NCBI GenBank assembly: GCA_965247015.1
Contig: CBDFGG010000004.1
Location: forward strand, 1,346,490-1,410,489
DNA: 64,000 nt
Direction: 5' to 3'
Source: JAIXWP01 sp965247015
Lineage (GTDB): Bacteria; Bacteroidota; Bacteroidia; Flavobacteriales_D; Sanyastnellaceae
Shown here: positions 26,097-34,040 of the stretch, in pieces
Layout: each line of letters starts with the position of its first letter
Numbering within the stretch: position 1 is the stretch's first letter
Program-made: the position numbers and the translations under genes
The notes under the pieces: generated by a model
Told to the model about the DNA's origin: nothing
Database searches by the model: none
Seen by the model: only the letters and a program-made list of their open reading frames with translations

Positions 26097-28748
26097 CTAC
26101 CCCACCACCAAAGTCTTCCTCCCAACCACATTTCCATCCTGCTTCAATTGCACGAGGTACGTGCCTTTTGCTAGGGCTGGTGATAGAGTGATGCGGGTGT
26201 TTTGTTGTGTGAGACGCTCGCTTTGTACTACTTGTCCCATCGTGTTGATGATCTCTAATTGGAGGGCATCGGAAGTACTGCGATTAATCTGGATGAAATC
26301 AGTTGCAGGATTAGGGAAAACATCGAAGCTTTCTCCTGAAATCTCATCTAGGCCGATGAAGTAGAAAGGCTCACTCATCGTAGAACATCCGAATTCATTG
26401 GTAACATAGACAGTGTAAAAGCCTGTTCCGTTGCCACCGAATGATTGTTCGGTTGCGCCATCAATAACATTGCCTTCGTAATACCACTGCCATTGAACGC
26501 CGTCTTGAACATACATGACATCAGTATAATAAATCCAATCACCAGGAACGGGATTCACGTCTACTGTCCATTGGCGAATAGCTGTACATAGTGGATTGGA
26601 TATTTCACAAGAAACCGAATAAGTGTTCGGTTCTGAACTGCCTACTGTAAAAGTATTTCCTTCAATATCAGTTTCAATATTATTCAAACTCCAAACATAG
26701 TTTTCAATGTATTCATCGGTGATTGCAAAGAACATGTCTTCTCCTAGACAAAACTCTTCATTCACTGAAGTAGATGGAATCGTTGCGCAATCGAAGATTG
26801 TATGGTTGGTAGTGTTCGTAATGATGGCAGGATTGTCATCAAAGTAGATTTCTGCTGTATTCAAAATTTGATCACCGTGTTGCAAATCTGCTTTTGCCTT
26901 GATGCGGTAGGTCACGAAACCATGCGATGCTGGCTCATTTGAACCACTGTCTGGAAGCATGATATTGTTGAATACAAATTGTACAAATCCATTGGGGTCA
27001 ACAAGGGTGCTGTAGGAATGCGACGCCCCCGTTGGTTCGAAAGTCGCAAGATCTAATTTTGAAATGTCGATCTGATCATCGATGCGCACATCAAATGCTG
27101 GAGCGTTACCAGTATTCTGGAAGCGGATGCGATATTCGATTTCGGTGTCTGCTAGAATGTAGTTTGGTTCCGCATACCCCGCTGGCTCAGCCTGCTTATC
27201 ATTCGGATCATACGCACAAGTCACGATACCATTGAAAGACCAAGTGTTCTCATAGAAAGTGGTGGTGCCATCTGATAAAGTGAGTTGCCATGTGAAAGGA
27301 TAAACGGTGCCAACGAACGTGGCCCCTGGACCATTTACATGTAATCCATAATTCAAACCTGTGCCAATGTTTTGATTGGTGATGTCCCAAGTAATTACAC
27401 CATTGCTTGCAGAAGTATATCCAACCGCACCCGAATAAACGTTCGGTACGAGTGTTGGATCCATTGTTAACGTAAGTGTTCCGGAGATATTGGTACTTCC
27501 AGTATTGCTGATCCACACACTTGGATTAAATCCATTGTTGCATTGGATAATGGTATTTCCATTGATGTACGTGCTTACTTGCGCAGCAGCTCCACTAATT
27601 GGTACAAGCGCGATGGGGAGTCCCGAACATGTTGGAAGTGTAACGCTAATCGTGTTTCCGTTTTCCAACGACCACACGTTGGAAGGATCGTTGAAAGTAA
27701 CGGTGTACGTTCCTAATGCGAGACCAGGCAATACAAATGAACCACTGGCATCAGGGTAAATAGTGATGTTCAATTCATTTACTTGCAGCGTTCCAAGATT
27801 GCCGAGAAGCGGTTCTGCAATGGGCCATAGATCTCTTGTTCCGTTGCCATTCACATCATGAAACACTTGACCCGTGAGGTCATTTCCATAGATACAAGAA
27901 CCGTCATCACACGTAGCGTACGAGACATAATTGCAAGCAGATGCATCCATACATCCATTGTATCCGCATGAGCCATCATCGATCAATGCTTCTGGATCAA
28001 AGTTGCAGGATGTTGAATTCGTACATCCACAAAATGTTGCTGTAGGTTCGTTGGACAACACCGCTACAATTTCTACAGGAACCAAAGAAGTCCACGCGGC
28101 CATACCGTGGATAAAGTATGTAGCATTTGCGGTAAGGGTGATTTCATCTGCAAGATCAAAGCAAGCAGTGTTTGTGGCGCAATGCACCAAAGTCATATCA
28201 GCACAGTTGCCCGTGGTGCTTTCAAAAACTTCGACCGCACCTCCTTGAATGGTGCCGGGTGTAGAGTTGTAACCGCCGCTAAATCCAATAGCGAGATGAG
28301 CAAAGTTTTCAGAATTCACTTGATACCATCCCGATTGATAGAAATTTAAATTCGGGGTACATGTAGGAGTGTTGAATTGTAAACTGCACAATGTATCTTC
28401 AACTACAACTCCGTTTTCGAGGAGAGTAGCATTATCGCAAACATTATTCAGGGCGTTGTTTAAATCAACATTAAACACCTGCTCCGCAGCGCAGCCCATT
28501 GCATCAATCACCATGATGAAGTACGTTCCCTCTTCACTAATGCAAGTTCCGTTAGGTGTAAGTGTTTCGCCATTGCTGAGCGTGAATGTAAACGGACCGG
28601 TGCCGCCCACTACTTGTGGAGTCACGCATACTTGATCCCCGCAAGGATTTGGATTTATATTTAGAAATAGTGCTGGAGGATTTTGACATTGGCCGAATGC
28701 AAATGCAGATAGGGCCAAGCTCACCATAGAAAGTAGTAGTGATTTCAT
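26097..28748 (-). CDS. Secreted Cys-rich multidomain protein with T9SS type A sorting domain
   Basis: This 883-residue exported protein has a signal peptide (1-19, ALSAFAFGQ), then an SprB-type repeat (VVGGTGPFTFTLSNGETLTPNG to VIDAMGC). A beta-rich region follows (about 100-235), then two copies of the Bacteroidota-typical CNFDPEALIDDGSC / CNYVSYATCDDGSC motif (about 240-290) and an SdrD-B-like domain (LTGQVFHDVNGNGTRD). A conserved domain beginning CAYDPNDKQAEP with RFQNTGNAPAFDVRIDD is shared with the FG-GAP protein at 20622. Ig-like modules precede the tail FDVFPNPATDFIQI ... LAKGTYLVQLKQDGNVVGRKTLVV. It is likely surface-exposed. It contains three copies of the 16-bp palindrome (26437, 26615 and 27431), the highest local density. 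Confidence 0.9.
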   Translation of the reverse strand: MKSLLLSMVSLALSAFAFGQCQNPPALFLNINPNPCGDQVCVTPQVVGGTGPFTFTLSNGETLTPNGTCISEEGTYFIMVIDAMGCAAEQVFNVDLNNALNNVCDNATLLENGVVVEDTLCSLQFNTPTCTPNLNFYQSGWYQVNSENFAHLAIGFSGGYNSTPGTIQGGAVEVFESTTGNCADMTLVHCATNTACFDLADEITLTANATYFIHGMAAWTSLVPVEIVAVLSNEPTATFCGCTNSTSCNFDPEALIDDGSCGYNGCMDASACNYVSYATCDDGSCIYGNDLTGQVFHDVNGNGTRDLWPIAEPLLGNLGTLQVNELNITIYPDASGSFVLPGLALGTYTVTFNDPSNVWSLENGNTISVTLPTCSGLPIALVPISGAAAQVSTYINGNTIIQCNNGFNPSVWISNTGSTNISGTLTLTMDPTLVPNVYSGAVGYTSASNGVITWDITNQNIGTGLNYGLHVNGPGATFVGTVYPFTWQLTLSDGTTTFYENTWSFNGIVTCAYDPNDKQAEPAGYAEPNYILADTEIEYRIRFQNTGNAPAFDVRIDDQIDISKLDLATFEPTGASHSYSTLVDPNGFVQFVFNNIMLPDSGSNEPASHGFVTYRIKAKADLQHGDQILNTAEIYFDDNPAIITNTTNHTIFDCATIPSTSVNEEFCLGEDMFFAITDEYIENYVWSLNNIETDIEGNTFTVGSSEPNTYSVSCEISNPLCTAIRQWTVDVNPVPGDWIYYTDVMYVQDGVQWQWYYEGNVIDGATEQSFGGNGTGFYTVYVTNEFGCSTMSEPFYFIGLDEISGESFDVFPNPATDFIQINRSTSDALQLEIINTMGQVVQSERLTQQNTRITLSPALAKGTYLVQLKQDGNVVGRKTLVVG
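26437..26452. repeat. CCGAAYRNNYRTTCGG palindrome, copy 6
   Basis: CCGAA-TGATTG-TTCGG in the Cys-rich secreted gene; on the coding (minus) strand it reads T-E-Q-S-F-G, the same phase as the lacI copy. Confidence 0.7.
26615..26630. repeat. CCGAAYRNNYRTTCGG palindrome, copy 7
   Basis: CCGAA-TAAGTG-TTCGG; on the coding strand it reads P-N-T-Y-S. Confidence 0.7.
27431..27446. repeat. CCGAAYRNNYRTTCGG palindrome, copy 8
   Basis: CCGAA-TAAACG-TTCGG; on the coding strand it reads P-N-V-Y-S. The complement of this 16-mer equals the copy at 29681 in the next gene. Confidence 0.7.
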
Positions 28749-28867
28749 AAGGTATGTGGTTAAGGTTCTGAAAACAAGACAGCTAATGTATCACATAGGT
28801 TGCATAATTCCGATGGGCGTCTTATTTTTCCCGTTCGGTAGCTTCAGTTGAGTTCACTCTGAAGGGT

Positions 28868-30046
28868 GTGCTTAATTTTGAATCATCTCACTCACAGACC
28901 TTGGCCAAGAAAGTCTATATCTTTTTTTCCCTTCTATTCGTTTCGCAATGGGCCTACGCGCAGTGCCCCGATGACAATGTTTACTTCACCACACTATTCC
29001 CTGTTTGTCCAAGTTCTGAAACCTTGTTTTGTGTATTGGGGGGTGAATATGTAGAAGTCTTTGTGGAAGAAGGAACAGAGTACACCTTTTCTACTTGCGG
29101 ACTCGATGAGTTCGATACAGAGCTCACTATTCTAGATGATATTGGACTCACTGTACTTGGTTATAACGATGACTTTTGTGGCGATCAATCAGAAGTGACA
29201 TGGGTAGCGACTTATACAGGTTTTGTGCTTGTGTTGATAGATAAGAGTGGCTGTGCAGATCGCGACGAATGCGCGCAATTGACCGTTACATGCGGTGATG
29301 CAGGCGGCGGCGGTGGTGGCGATCCCGATCCAACAGGGGATGGCTGTAACACCGATGTGATTCTTTGTCAAAATACCGCAGGGCCATTCAACTTTGGAGT
29401 TGCTGGTCCGCCCATTGGATCTTGTCAAGATTGGATGACGACCTCACAATTTGCTTACATCCTTGTCAACATTACAACCGACGGACCATTGAATCTGTTG
29501 ATTGAAGGTGATGCCACATCAGGATTTTTAGATGTATCTGTTTGGAATATCCCAGATGGAATTCCGCCGTGTGATGCCATTCAAGATTTGAGCAATGAGA
29601 TAGGGTGTAACTATGCAAGTGCGTTTAGTGGTTGCAATCAATTTGGAACATACTTCCCTTGCGCATCGAGTGTTCCGTCACCGAACGTTTATTCGGGTCA
29701 GACCATTATGATAGTTGTAGAAGACTGGCAGAATGGCCCATCTACTACATTCAATTTAGAATTAGGTCCACCACCGAATGCTCAGTCGGGTCCACCCGAT
29801 CCAACGATTTTAACTACAGGTCCCTATTGCATTTTTGGAGGAGAAGTTCAGCTTACCGCCACAGATGCGGGCGGCACGTGGAGTGGCCCTGCCACCACTG
29901 CTACAGGAGTATTCGATCCAGCGGCTGCGGGTTTAGGTTTTCACACCATCAATTACACCATCGGTCAAGACCCATGCACTGCAAACAGTGTAGGAGAAGT
30001 AGAAGTCATCGACCACACCGTCACCTCGCCGATAGCGCATAATTAG
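28868..30046 (+). CDS. Secreted protein truncated before its sorting domain
   Basis: This protein of up to 392 residues has a signal peptide (AKKVYIFFSLLFVSQWAYAQ). The start is uncertain: GTG at 28868, or TTG at 28901 which gives a more standard signal peptide; no ATG is available. The first domain (about 35-140; YVEVFVEEGTEYTFSTCGLDEFDTELTI) resembles a beta-sandwich binding module. After a Gly-rich linker comes a second domain (DGCNTDVILCQNTAGPFNFG to FNLELGP), then an Ig-like module (PYCIFGGEVQLTATDAGGTWSG). This layout in Bacteroidota normally continues into more modules and a T9SS sorting domain, but here the frame ends at HN-stop exactly where a heptamer-array element starts. It is probably a 3'-truncated gene. 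Confidence 0.75.
   Translation: MLNFESSHSQTLAKKVYIFFSLLFVSQWAYAQCPDDNVYFTTLFPVCPSSETLFCVLGGEYVEVFVEEGTEYTFSTCGLDEFDTELTILDDIGLTVLGYNDDFCGDQSEVTWVATYTGFVLVLIDKSGCADRDECAQLTVTCGDAGGGGGGDPDPTGDGCNTDVILCQNTAGPFNFGVAGPPIGSCQDWMTTSQFAYILVNITTDGPLNLLIEGDATSGFLDVSVWNIPDGIPPCDAIQDLSNEIGCNYASAFSGCNQFGTYFPCASSVPSPNVYSGQTIMIVVEDWQNGPSTTFNLELGPPPNAQSGPPDPTILTTGPYCIFGGEVQLTATDAGGTWSGPATTATGVFDPAAAGLGFHTINYTIGQDPCTANSVGEVEVIDHTVTSPIAHN
29681..29696. repeat. CCGAAYRNNYRTTCGG palindrome, copy 9
   Basis: CCGAA-CGTTTA-TTCGG, in frame as P-N-V-Y-S. A near copy (CCGAA-TGCTCA-GTCGG) follows at 29774 in the same gene. Confidence 0.7.
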
Positions 30047-30147
30047 TTCTTAATTCTCGATTCTCAATTTTCGATTCTCGATAAGGGTGGTCCAAATCCG
30101 TGGATCGACCTCATCAAGAATCGAGAATCGAGAATTAAGAATCAAGA
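30045..30147. repeat. Short GCAAATCCGTGG-family element, foldback form
   Basis: Left arm TTCTTAATTCTCGATTCTC-type units, core GGTGGTCCAAATCCGTGG (about 30087-30104), then CCTCATCAAG and inverted GAATCGA units. The two outer ends are inverted repeats of about 35 bp. It supplies the stop regions of both flanking convergent genes. Confidence 0.8.
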
Positions 30148-30659
30148 AGCGAATAACAATCCGAATTTTCCGACACCCCATCGATGATATAATCTTCGCG
30201 GATGGTGCCTTCGAATTGGAAGTTGTAGTGGAGTAGTAGTTTTTTGGAGGGCGTGTTGTAGTCAGAAATGAGCGCTTGGATGCGATGGAGTTTCATATCA
30301 TTGAAGCCGAATGGAATGATTGCGCTGAGTGCTTCTTTCATGTAGCCTTTTTGTTTGTGTTCATCGCTGCGCATCGAATAGAATATTTCTGCGCGGGCAT
30401 GAGAAGGGTTCCATGTGTGGTATCCAGCATCGCCGATGGCCTGGTTGGTTTCGGTTAGAATGAGAATAAACATGACCATAGAAATTCGCCACGTTTCCAT
30501 ACCTTTTTCGTGAAGGAGTTGATAATGTTCGAATCCTTTTTCGTCCAAGTAGAATTCCGTCATGATCTCCTCTTTCGACATTGATCGAAAAGCCTCATGG
30601 ATCATCGCCGGCGTCACCACCTTAATCGTAAGACGCTCAGTAGTTAGTAAGTATCTCAT
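30135..30659 (-). CDS. GNAT acetyltransferase (RimJ/RimL type)
   Basis: This 174-residue N-acetyltransferase of the GNAT fold has LTTERLTIKVVTPAMI as opening strand, NQAIGDAGYHTW, the acetyl-CoA pyrophosphate-loop region EIFYSMRSDEHKQKGYMKEALSAIIPFGF, and the closing KLHRIQALISDYNTPSKKLLLHYNFQFEGT. This pattern is typical of RimJ/RimL-like enzymes acting on protein or small-molecule amines; the target is unknown. The start at 30659 lies only 4 nt after a TAGCTTTG box (minus strand). The last codons (LLDS stop) derive from the TTCTTGA heptamer array. Confidence 0.87.
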   Translation of the reverse strand: MRYLLTTERLTIKVVTPAMIHEAFRSMSKEEIMTEFYLDEKGFEHYQLLHEKGMETWRISMVMFILILTETNQAIGDAGYHTWNPSHARAEIFYSMRSDEHKQKGYMKEALSAIIPFGFNDMKLHRIQALISDYNTPSKKLLLHYNFQFEGTIREDYIIDGVSENSDCYSLLDS

Positions 30660-30663
30660 GTGG

Positions 30664-30671
30664 CAAAGCTA
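30664..30671 (-). promoter_or_regulatory. TAnnTTTG promoter box, leaderless position
   Basis: TAGCTTTG on the minus strand, followed by CCAC and the ATG of the GNAT gene; a predicted leaderless transcript. Confidence 0.65.
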
Positions 30672-30696
30672 GTGGCTGCGGGCCGAAGGCCGAGCG

Positions 30697-31020
30697 TTAT
30701 CGCTTCGATTTTCTTTTCGATGGGAGTTCTTTTAGGATCTGCTTGACATCCTCAGTAAGCGATTGAAATTCTTTGTAGGTGACGAAGCCGTATGGTGATG
30801 GAGCCTCAGAGACCGCACCTACTTCTTCAAAAAATGAAGTAATAGAGACATCCAGTGCAATGCTGATTTGTTGAAGGTGAGTTACGGAGATACTGATTTC
30901 ACCGCGTTCGATTTTGCCGTAATTACCGGTACTCATGCCGATGGCCTCTGCCACGTTCTCTTGACTAAGGTCTTTGAGTACGCGCATTTTTCTAATTCGG
31001 TCACCGACGATTTTATCCAT
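30697..31020 (-). CDS. XRE family transcriptional regulator
   Basis: This 107-residue protein has an N-terminal XRE helix-turn-helix (GDRIRKMRVLKDLSQENVAEAIGMSTGNYGKIERGEISISVTHLQQISIALDVSITSFF, residues 6-65) and a C-terminal tail with YGFVTYKEFQSLTEDVKQILKELP. No toxin gene is next to it, so it is probably a free-standing regulator. It is divergent from the LamG protein gene; the AT-rich inverted repeat at 31080-31102 lies between them and may be its site. Confidence 0.85.
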   Translation of the reverse strand: MDKIVGDRIRKMRVLKDLSQENVAEAIGMSTGNYGKIERGEISISVTHLQQISIALDVSITSFFEEVGAVSEAPSPYGFVTYKEFQSLTEDVKQILKELPSKRKSKR

Positions 31021-31079
31021 GATTCAAATTTCTGCATCGTGTAGTAACTCATAAAATCTCTAAGATGTATATATTAATC

Positions 31080-31118
31080 GTATTATGATTGTTATATAAT
31101 ACAATGTGATTATTTTTG
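31080..31118 (+). promoter_or_regulatory. Inverted repeat and -7 box upstream of LamG gene
   Basis: GTATTAT (31080) and ATAATAC (31096) form a dyad with a 9-nt spacer. TATTTTTG (31111-31118) matches the TAnnTTTG box and supports the ATG at 31133. Confidence 0.5.
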
Positions 31119-31132
31119 TCAAAAGGAATGCT

Positions 31133-32602
31133 ATGAACAGAAATTTACAATCAATTTTGGCAGTTGTATTTATTCAATTATTTTTTTCTGGAAACCTAAC
31201 TGCACAATTACCAAACTATGTCCCTACGAATGGGCTTGTTGGATATTGGCCATTTAATGGTAATGCCAATGATGTTAGTGGCAATGCTAATGATGGAGTT
31301 GTTTTTGGTGCAATAGCAACAGAAGATCGGTTTGGTCAAGCGAATTCGGCCTATTACTTTGATGGAGTTAATGACTATGGTTATGTAAATCCAGAAACTG
31401 GAAATTTTGGAACCTCAGATTTCACCATTTCAACTTGGGTTTTTGACGCTAATGTGAATAATACAGGATCTATTGTTGCAAAAAGAATTTCGAGCAGTTT
31501 TGGAAATTTCTTTTCAATGGATTGGGAGGACGGTCCCCAAATTCAAATAAATGAGAGCAATGCTAGCGACTATTATTTATATACTTCTTCTTTTTCTTTC
31601 AATGATTCCTGGTCTCACTATGTGTTGGTACGTCAAGGGTCGGTTATTAAAATGTTTATTAATGGAACATTGCTACACGAACTAGATACTGAGTTTACGC
31701 ATAGTATTGATAATTCCGCCAACTTATCGTTTGGTGCACGATCATATTCTAATACATATGTCGACTATTTGAATGCAGCAATTGATGATGTTGCTATGTG
31801 GGATCGAGCACTTACAACTAATGAAATCTTTAATATATATGCGGGTTGTGCGCCTTTATCTACTTTAATAAGTGGAAATTCTAATCCTCTGAATTTTACG
31901 GCTGCTGAGTACACTTGTAACGATAATCCTAGTAGCACTTTTAACTGGACAGTTACAAACGGAGTGATTTCATCGGGACAAGGAACAAATAGTATTGTGG
32001 TGTTATGGGGTAACGAGGGCGTTGGAACCGTTTCAGTCGTTGAGACAAACTCGGAAGGATGCACAGGACAACCCGCAGTCATTGAAGTAAATGTTTCTTG
32101 TACTTCAAACATTTCACAGATCAGTGGAAATAGTCAGCCTATTATTCTTCAATCGCAAGCGTACACAGTCAATGGACCGGTCGATAGTCAGTATGAATGG
32201 ACGGTTACAAATGGCGTGATAGCAAGTGGTCAGGGAACAAATGGTGTAAATGTTATTTGGGCTGCGGAGGGAGAGGGAGTACTCACTGTTGTAGAAACAA
32301 CGGCTACAGGTTGTGAAAGCGCTGCAGTTGCATTCACGGCCAATGCTATCATTACTAATATTTCAGAACTTTCTAAAAACCATTTTATTCTTTATCCCAA
32401 TCCATCAAGTGATCGCATCACCATTGAGTGTGATGCGATGCTTGTTGGCGAGGCATATCAAATTTTCGATGCCCTCGGTCAGCTCCAACAAGAAGGCCTT
32501 CTCACGAATCAAAAGAACACAATCACCCTCAACAACCTCGCCCCTGGAAATTATTTCTTGAAGGTGGGAGTGGAAGTTTTGAGGGTGGTGAAAGAAAATT
32601 AA
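31133..32602 (+). CDS. LamG-domain secreted protein with T9SS type A sorting domain
   Basis: This 489-residue exported protein starts at 31133 (MNRNLQSIL); nine further codons upstream are open but overlap the promoter box. It has a signal peptide (ending FFSGNLTAQ). A LamG/concanavalin-like domain (about 30-240; GLVGYWPFNGNANDVSGNANDG, FTISTWVF and the closing IDDVAMWDRALTTNEI) usually binds carbohydrate. Two related Ig-like modules follow (STFNWTVTNGVISSGQGTNSIVVLW and QYEWTVTNGVIASGQGTNGVNVIW). The sorting tail is FILYPNPSSDRITI to LAPGNYFLKVGVEVLRVVKE. The same LamG plus Ig-like plan, three times over, is found in the adhesin at 44804. Confidence 0.92.
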   Translation: MNRNLQSILAVVFIQLFFSGNLTAQLPNYVPTNGLVGYWPFNGNANDVSGNANDGVVFGAIATEDRFGQANSAYYFDGVNDYGYVNPETGNFGTSDFTISTWVFDANVNNTGSIVAKRISSSFGNFFSMDWEDGPQIQINESNASDYYLYTSSFSFNDSWSHYVLVRQGSVIKMFINGTLLHELDTEFTHSIDNSANLSFGARSYSNTYVDYLNAAIDDVAMWDRALTTNEIFNIYAGCAPLSTLISGNSNPLNFTAAEYTCNDNPSSTFNWTVTNGVISSGQGTNSIVVLWGNEGVGTVSVVETNSEGCTGQPAVIEVNVSCTSNISQISGNSQPIILQSQAYTVNGPVDSQYEWTVTNGVIASGQGTNGVNVIWAAEGEGVLTVVETTATGCESAAVAFTANAIITNISELSKNHFILYPNPSSDRITIECDAMLVGEAYQIFDALGQLQQEGLLTNQKNTITLNNLAPGNYFLKVGVEVLRVVKEN

Positions 32603-32605
32603 TTT

Positions 32606-32815
32606 TAGCGCTCCCCCGTGTTGCATCGCTAACGCTTGCACACGGGGTCGGGCTATCCACTGCAAGTCCTCATTACGCTACAGCGCAAGGGGACTGCTGC
32701 ACTTCATCACTCCCTCACTCTCCAACTCATTTTCATCCATTCCTCACCGCGCTTCATTCCGGGCTTTCCGTTACTATCCCTAGCGCCAGTGCCACGGGTG
32801 GTAGTGTATTTTAAT
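32606..32815. other. Structured intergenic element with CCCGTGT/ACACGGG stem
   Basis: A GC-richer, non-coding stretch in a 263-bp gap. It begins with a stem-loop (CCCCGTGT ... ACACGGGG, about 32614-32647) enclosing CATCGCTAACGC. It continues with CGGGCTATCC, a possible stem AGTCC/GGACT around a small CGCT/GCG motif (about 32664-32696), a C/T-rich stretch, and CGGGCTTTCCGTTACTATCCCTAGCGCC near the end. Repeated CGGGCT-TCC modules mark both halves. No gene is seen in it. It could be a structured RNA or a non-autonomous mobile element; it is not related to the GCAAATCCGTGG family. Confidence 0.55.
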
Positions 32816-32865
32816 TCATTTCGACTACGATTTCTATTTTAGAAATTCAATACTTTTGAATTTAA

Positions 32866-33477
32866 ATGGATTTACTAAATCGTATTCGGAATTCTTTTAA
32901 AAGGAAGAATTATAAAGCTGTCTGGAAGGAGTTTTCTGATGCTCATGATGGCCGATATGTTCTCGGGAGTTATGATCAGGAAGACCGTGTAGAAATTAAT
33001 TATCGGAATCACATAATTGTTTTCGATAGATTCATGCTTTATCAAGTCGTCGGAGGACAGTCTCGTGATACACAATTCACCAGAATATGGTTTGAGTTTA
33101 AGTCTCCTGACAACTTGAGATTCCGAATTATTGAACAGACTTTATTTGATGACATCGGTAAACTTTTCGGTTTGCAAGACATTCGAATTGGGGACAAAGA
33201 ATTTGATTTTCGTTTTTTAATTAGCGGAACGGATGAGTATAAAGTGCAAACAATTTTTTCTCAGGAAAAAATAAAGAACTTCATCCTTTCTCAAAAAGAC
33301 ATCCTACTTCAAGCCCTTGATGGGAAGGGCATATACGACGAACCTATAAAAGATGGTCACACCATGCTTTACTATCTTTCTGAAACCAGTATTAGAACCA
33401 AAGATCAACTTGATGCTTTATTGACATTTTATAAATTATTGATCGATGAGATGATAAAGTTAGGGTCTATCAAATAG
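32866..33477 (+). CDS. Hypothetical cytoplasmic protein
   Basis: This 203-residue protein has no signal peptide or membrane segment and no family I recognise. The composition is ordinary for the genome. The N-terminus is basic (LLNRIRNSFKRKNYKAVWKEFS). A beta-rich middle (VEINYRNHIIVFDRF, TRIWFEFKSPDNLRFRI) is followed by helices (DALLTFYKLLIDEMIKLGS), reminiscent of small Bacteroidota proteins of unknown function. The stop overlaps the remnant of an OmpA-like gene, so the region has been rearranged. Confidence 0.7.
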   Translation: MDLLNRIRNSFKRKNYKAVWKEFSDAHDGRYVLGSYDQEDRVEINYRNHIIVFDRFMLYQVVGGQSRDTQFTRIWFEFKSPDNLRFRIIEQTLFDDIGKLFGLQDIRIGDKEFDFRFLISGTDEYKVQTIFSQEKIKNFILSQKDILLQALDGKGIYDEPIKDGHTMLYYLSETSIRTKDQLDALLTFYKLLIDEMIKLGSIK

Positions 33478-33650
33478 AGTGCGAGAGTAAGGCGCAAAGA
33501 ATTGTAGAGTACTTGATTGCAAAAGGAGTACATTCGGATAGATTAAGAGCAGTCGGATATGAAGGCAAAAGACCTCTCATCGTAAATGCAAAAACGGAAG
33601 AGGAACACCAACAGAATCGACGAACGGAATTTAAAATTCTGATAAAATAA
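33477..33650 (+). pseudogene. C-terminal remnant of an OmpA-family gene
   Basis: A reading frame of 57 codons without a proper start encodes the end of an OmpA peptidoglycan-binding domain: KAQRIVEYLIAKGVHSDRLRAVGYE, then GKRPLIVN and the diagnostic EEEHQQNRRTEFKILI-stop. The Asp and Arg of the OmpA diaminopimelate site (R-L-x-x-x-G-Y and N-R-R-x-E-F) are present. Everything upstream of this domain is missing or replaced by the unrelated hypothetical gene, whose stop overlaps the remnant. It is best read as a gene truncated by recombination. Confidence 0.8.
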
Positions 33651-33689
33651 TCGAAAGCAATTAGCCAATTCACCATAACAACACAGAAC

Positions 33690-34040
33690 ATGAAAAGTGC
33701 AATCCAATTTTTATTATTGACAAGTTGCCTTGCGGTGATGTCGTCTTTCTCGGAAGGGAATATCAACGAATTCGTGGGCACATACGGTGTTTGTGCTAAC
33801 GATCCGTCACAAATTAAATTGAGCATCAACGCTGACCATACATTTTATTATCAAGATTATTCTGTTTCGGAAAATAAAATCTCGGTGAAAGGAAATTGGA
33901 ATTTGAAAGGAGATAAAGTGATGCTATCTGTCAGCGACAACAAAATAAAATTTCACAATACTTGGACCTTCGAAGATAAAGGTGAAGTAGCAAAATCACG
34001 AAAAGGACTTTCGTTTTATAGACTCACAAAAACGAATTAA
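33690..34040 (+). CDS. Small secreted protein, lipocalin-like, unknown
   Basis: This 116-residue protein has a signal peptide (FLLLTSCLAVMSSFS; it is not clear that the Cys is a lipobox). The mature part, FVGTYGVCANDPSQIKLSINADHTFYYQDYSVSENKISVKGNWNLKGDKVMLSVSD, has the strand pattern of the small copper-resistance/lipocalin-like proteins often found in Bacteroidota (G-x-Y ... L-x-I-x-x-D-x-T-F-Y-Y). The function is unknown. Its end overlaps the stop of the convergent RES toxin by 4 bp. Confidence 0.7.
   Translation: MKSAIQFLLLTSCLAVMSSFSEGNINEFVGTYGVCANDPSQIKLSINADHTFYYQDYSVSENKISVKGNWNLKGDKVMLSVSDNKIKFHNTWTFEDKGEVAKSRKGLSFYRLTKTN

Noticed and set aside
25975..26364. A 129-residue plus-strand reading frame
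   Set aside because: It runs through a heptamer array and then antisense to the sorting domain of the 26097-28748 gene; no family features.
32614..32647. Integron attC site
   Set aside because: The stem contains CGCTAACGC but not the paired RYYYAAC/GTTRRRY core sites, and no integrase is near.
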